From an uncultured Clostridia bacterium (GTDB lineage Bacteria > Bacillota > Clostridia > Christensenellales > UBA3700): DNA of 6,447 nucleotides. Below are positions 4,729 through 6,447 of the stretch, one piece after another. The stretch is from assembly GCA_947176115.1 (NCBI GenBank), contig CAMWPK010000089.1, positions 1 to 6,447 on the forward strand, written 5' to 3'. The position numbers and the translations under genes are program-made. Each line of letters starts with the position of its first letter. The stretch's first letter is position 1. The notes below the pieces were generated by a model. That model was not told where the DNA came from and did not search any database. It worked only from the letters and a program-made list of their open reading frames with translations.

Positions 4729-4985
4729 ACCTCGTCTAGGTCTAACGCTGTGACGGCAGACTTGACGTACACGTTGTTGAGTTTGCCAAGTCTACCCGTC
4801 AATGCGGAAATCTGCTCGTTGGTACCCTTGACGATTACGCTTATTGCGCTTATACCGCTCTCCTTGTCCGGCACTCCCATTCTGCCTACGATAATTTCGC
4901 TGAACGTAGATAGCAAGTTTTGAATTGCCAGCGCTGATTCTTTATCGCGCTTTAGTACAATGCCGATTACGCCTATTCTTTTCAT
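4725..4985 (-). CDS. TM1266-type putative iron-only hydrogenase system regulator (86 aa)
   Basis: A small ACT/NikR-C-like domain protein. MKRIGVIGIVLKRDKESA, then the hallmark block SEIIVGRMGVPDKESGISAI (residues 29-48) and the ending LTGRLGKLNNVYVKSAVT (62-79), match the family annotated as putative iron-only hydrogenase system regulator, found with HydE/HydF/HydG maturation genes. Its molecular role is unproven; the fold suggests a ligand- or metal-sensing oligomer without a DNA-binding domain. Length 80-90 aa is normal for the family. ATG 4985 is chosen because AGGAG (4995-4991) sits 5 nt upstream and the protein then starts exactly at the domain; the open frame back to 5051 runs through a terminator hairpin. 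No hydrogenase or maturase gene is visible nearby. It is preceded by a promoter and a structured leader with an intrinsic terminator, so expression is probably attenuated. Confidence 0.9.
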   Translation of the reverse strand: MKRIGVIGIVLKRDKESALAIQNLLSTFSEIIVGRMGVPDKESGISAISVIVKGTNEQISALTGRLGKLNNVYVKSAVTALDLDEV

Positions 4986-5017
4986 AAAAACTCCTTTTGG
5001 AGAGAGAAAAAACCTAT

Positions 5018-5042
5018 AAAAAAACTCCGCAAAATTGCAGAG
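5018..5042 (-). terminator. Intrinsic terminator in the leader of the TM1266-like gene
   Basis: On the minus strand CUCUGCA (5042-5036) pairs with UGCGGAG (5031-5025), seven bp including one U-G wobble, with a 4-nt loop, followed directly by seven U (5024-5018). It sits 32 nt before the start codon and 23 nt before the Shine-Dalgarno. It therefore lies between promoter and gene rather than right after the peptidase gene, which is the position of an attenuator. Confidence 0.85.
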
Positions 5043-5160
5043 TAAAGTCAAGTCTTATATTGATTGATTCCCTACTCTCCGAATGATCATCGATTTGGTG
5101 TATACTTTGGTTTATATTATTGACCAAGTCGGCGAGAGTATCACCGACCGGAACATCTAT
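5018..5160 (-). ncRNA. Candidate attenuator/riboswitch-like leader RNA, or a short independent RNA
   Basis: This is the stretch from the predicted transcript start (~5160) to the end of the terminator, ~143 nt. Element 1 is hairpin GUCGGUGA/UCGCCGAC (5148-5141 with 5135-5128, 8 bp including one wobble) with loop UACUC. Element 2 is hairpin UUGGU/ACCAA (5127-5123 with 5111-5107). Element 3 is GAGAGUA (5079-5073), which is complementary to UACUCUC at 5140-5134 (7 bp, covering loop 1) and, through AGAGUA, to UACUCU at 5044-5039, the 5' arm of the terminator. Mutually exclusive pairings plus a terminator before the gene are the layout of a transcriptional attenuator. I do not recognise a known riboswitch consensus. 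Expression as a free sRNA is the alternative. Confidence 0.55.
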
Positions 5161-5166
5161 AATCTT

Positions 5167-5196
5167 ATTATATTACTTTCTGTACTTATACGTCAA
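5167..5196 (-). promoter_or_regulatory. Strong promoter of the TM1266-like gene leader
   Basis: On the minus strand TTGACG (5196-5191, 5 of 6) and TATAAT (5172-5167, perfect) are spaced by 18 bp. The predicted start is about 5160, some 175 nt before the start codon at 4985. It makes the regulator gene independent of the upstream peptidase gene. Confidence 0.8.
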
Positions 5197-5218
5197 GTAT
5201 AATAATCTATGACGTATA
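5187..5218. promoter_or_regulatory. Inverted repeat overlapping the -35 element
   Basis: The 9-bp perfect arms tatacgtca (5187-5195) and tgacgtata (5210-5218) are separated by 14 bp. The left arm overlaps the -35 hexamer of the leader promoter. It could be an operator for a dimeric regulator or a hairpin at the end of the peptidase transcript (its stop is at 5228-5226); there is no U-tract on the minus strand, which favours the operator reading. Confidence 0.55.
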
Positions 5219-5225
5219 TATCTTC

Positions 5226-6447
5226 TTAGTAGCCCAATATCTCCATTGCTCTCTTCGTGCATGCGTCTTTGCTGTAAGCCACTAATCTATCGGTGACGGT
5301 ATTCTCCGCAAGCGGAGTAAAACCTTCGCCATGAATACACTTTTCCCATACCATTTTGCCATTGTCGTCGGCGGTAGGCACATAGTACGTTCCGTTGGTG
5401 ACGTACAAATAATCGCCGTTGGAAAGTACGAATACCTTTTGCGCCACGCCCTTGCCATACGTCTGAGTACCTACTATCTTTGCATTATTGTAATACTGCA
5501 ATGCGCCAATCAAAGCCTCCGATGCAGACGCGGAATTACCGTTGCAAAGCACTACGACTTCAAAGCCCTTTACTCTATTGCCAATCGGGAAAGCCTCGTA
5601 AGGATTGTTGGGATTGGCGTTATCCTCGCGACTGGAGTATACGAGATTACTCTCTTTCTTGCCGTTGCCTGCATTAGATACAAGTTTAATCAACGGCAAT
5701 TGTTTATTTTGGGGATTGTTGAGCAAGAACTGCGCCATATACTCTAGCGTGGTAGAGTTACCGCCACCATTGTTACGCAAGTCAAGTATCAACTTTTTGT
5801 TGCCATCGTCTATAAATTTTAATACGCACTGAGCAAAGTCAATCGTCGTATTCTCGGAAAATTCAAGCACCTTGATTATTCCAACGTCGCCTGTATAGTT
5901 GTAGTAAAACGCCGTCTTGCCATCAGATACTTGCTTTTCTAAACTAAAAGCGTAATATGCGTCTGAACGATTGCTATCATAATAATTGCTGTCATATTTC
6001 TTGATAATTAACACCGCGCTTTGGTTTTCACTTAAAAGTTGGCGCAAATAAGATGTGCTGGCATTCTCTACTCTATACAAATACCCTTTGCCTTCTCCGT
6101 CATAAATTATGACGCCATAAATCGTATCCCCTTCTTCTATATACACTTGTTGATTAGGGGCGGATGGGTCGAAATTTTCGTCAATGACAATACCTCCGTT
6201 GACCACGTCGCACTTAATTCCGACAGTTTTCTGGGCTGACGAATTGGGCTCGACAAAAGAGATAACGTGTTCGTTGTAAATCGTGCTGGATACGCTTAGA
6301 CCGTAAGTGCCTGATTGAGTATCGCCTCCGTCTACTTTTACTATACCGGAAAAATTGTCAAGCGAGCCTGCGAAAGCGCTTGTCGCTACTTCTTGAAATT
6401 CATCCCAAGAAATGTCTTTGTAATAATACTTCTTCATTATCTCGTAT
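5226..6447 (-). CDS. S41 family (C-terminal processing) peptidase, 5' truncated at window edge
   Basis: A serine protease of the CtpA/Prc type that cleaves from exposed C-termini, usually outside the membrane. The frame is open to the window edge (…YEI before the ATG at 6437). The visible N-terminus (MKKYYYKDISWDEFQEVATS) resembles the internal 'YYYKDV' helix that normally follows a signal/anchor, so the true start is almost certainly outside the window. Numbering from 6437: a PDZ-like region spans about 44-147, then the protease core with LILDLRNNGGG (216-226), nucleophile Ser 304 in GNSASASEAL, and Lys 329/Gln 333 in YGKGVAQ. The Ser-Lys spacing of 25 and Lys-Gln spacing of 4 equal those of E. 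coli Prc (430/455/459), so the catalytic set is complete. Substrate unknown. A separate promoter and leader follow its stop, so it is not clearly linked to the downstream regulator. Confidence 0.92.
   Translation of the reverse strand, partial: YEIMKKYYYKDISWDEFQEVATSAFAGSLDNFSGIVKVDGGDTQSGTYGLSVSSTIYNEHVISFVEPNSSAQKTVGIKCDVVNGGIVIDENFDPSAPNQQVYIEEGDTIYGVIIYDGEGKGYLYRVENASTSYLRQLLSENQSAVLIIKKYDSNYYDSNRSDAYYAFSLEKQVSDGKTAFYYNYTGDVGIIKVLEFSENTTIDFAQCVLKFIDDGNKKLILDLRNNGGGNSTTLEYMAQFLLNNPQNKQLPLIKLVSNAGNGKKESNLVYSSREDNANPNNPYEAFPIGNRVKGFEVVVLCNGNSASASEALIGALQYYNNAKIVGTQTYGKGVAQKVFVLSNGDYLYVTNGTYYVPTADDNGKMVWEKCIHGEGFTPLAENTVTDRLVAYSKDACTKRAMEILGY

Noticed and set aside
4986..5051. N-terminal extension of the TM1266-like protein to 5051
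   Set aside because: The extension reads through the terminator hairpin and U-tract; ATG 4985 has a well-placed AGGAG and fits the family length.
5018..5080. Tetrahydrofolate riboswitch
   Set aside because: GGAGAGUAG at 5080-5072 recalls the 5' end of that class, but the remaining conserved core does not follow and the remaining length before the terminator is too short.
5112..5156. Possible 14-aa leader peptide (MFRSVILSPTWSII)
   Set aside because: It has no Shine-Dalgarno, starts only ~4 nt from the predicted transcript start, and lacks runs of a regulatory amino acid.
5014..5157. A 47-residue open frame through the leader (DVPVGDTLADLVNNINQSIH…)
   Set aside because: It looks protein-like but has no ATG/GTG/TTG near its 5' end and no ribosome binding site, and it runs through the terminator. 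It could be a gene remnant; not annotated.
6435..6437. ATG 6437 as true start of the S41 peptidase
   Set aside because: The frame stays open to the edge, no good ribosome binding site is seen, and the segment matches an internal helix of the family with no signal peptide before it.
1..6447. CRISPR array, tRNA or rRNA genes
   Set aside because: The repeats are in mixed orientation, degenerate and irregularly spaced, unlike CRISPR; no tRNA cloverleaf or rRNA motif was found.

Overview
The window looks like a chromosomal stretch of a low-to-moderate GC anaerobic Firmicute, most likely an uncultured Clostridia-type gut bacterium. The reasons are strong AGGAG/AGGAGG ribosome binding sites, sigma-A type promoters, lipoprotein and ABC-transporter architecture typical of Firmicutes, and a homologue of the small TM1266-type regulator associated with iron-only ([FeFe]) hydrogenase maturation, which points to an anaerobe. 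The exact lineage is an inference from sequence style; no rRNA or tRNA is present to fix it.

Layout on the + strand: (1) 1-377, the 3' end of a cysteine desulfurase-like class V aminotransferase; (2) 501-704 and 762-1082, two small uncharacterised genes in tandem, the first extremely methionine-rich, each with a good Shine-Dalgarno; (3) 1269-1922, a compact divergent module made of an unknown 95-aa protein (minus strand) and a small XRE-type HTH repressor (plus strand). The shared 111-bp intergenic region of this module carries a near-consensus promoter whose spacer is filled by a perfect palindrome, plus a second imperfect palindrome in front of the repressor gene.

Layout on the - strand, reading right to left: a 5'-truncated S41 (C-terminal processing) peptidase (6447-5226); a promoter and about 140-nt structured leader ending in an intrinsic terminator (about 5160-5018) just upstream of the TM1266-like regulator (4985-4725); then an ABC uptake operon of the NitT/TauT type: lipoprotein binding protein (4548-3523), permease (3522-2761) and ATPase (2764-2045). 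The operon junctions are very tight: TAA directly abutting ATG, then a 4-nt ATGA overlap.

Gene blocks are punctuated by degenerate copies, in both orientations, of an interspersed repeat with the core gtcatttcgagcgtagtcga followed by gaaatctc. Copies lie at 381-405, 411-450, 1205-1232, 1922-1960, 1976-2038 and 4588-4620. The XRE module is bracketed by two copies in inverted orientation. A separate 56-bp-period tandem repeat separates the regulator from the transporter.

The two most interesting items are the putative attenuator/riboswitch-like leader in front of the hydrogenase-type regulator, where one segment can pair with an upstream hairpin loop or with the terminator stem, and the repressor-controlled module encoding the unknown 95-aa protein.
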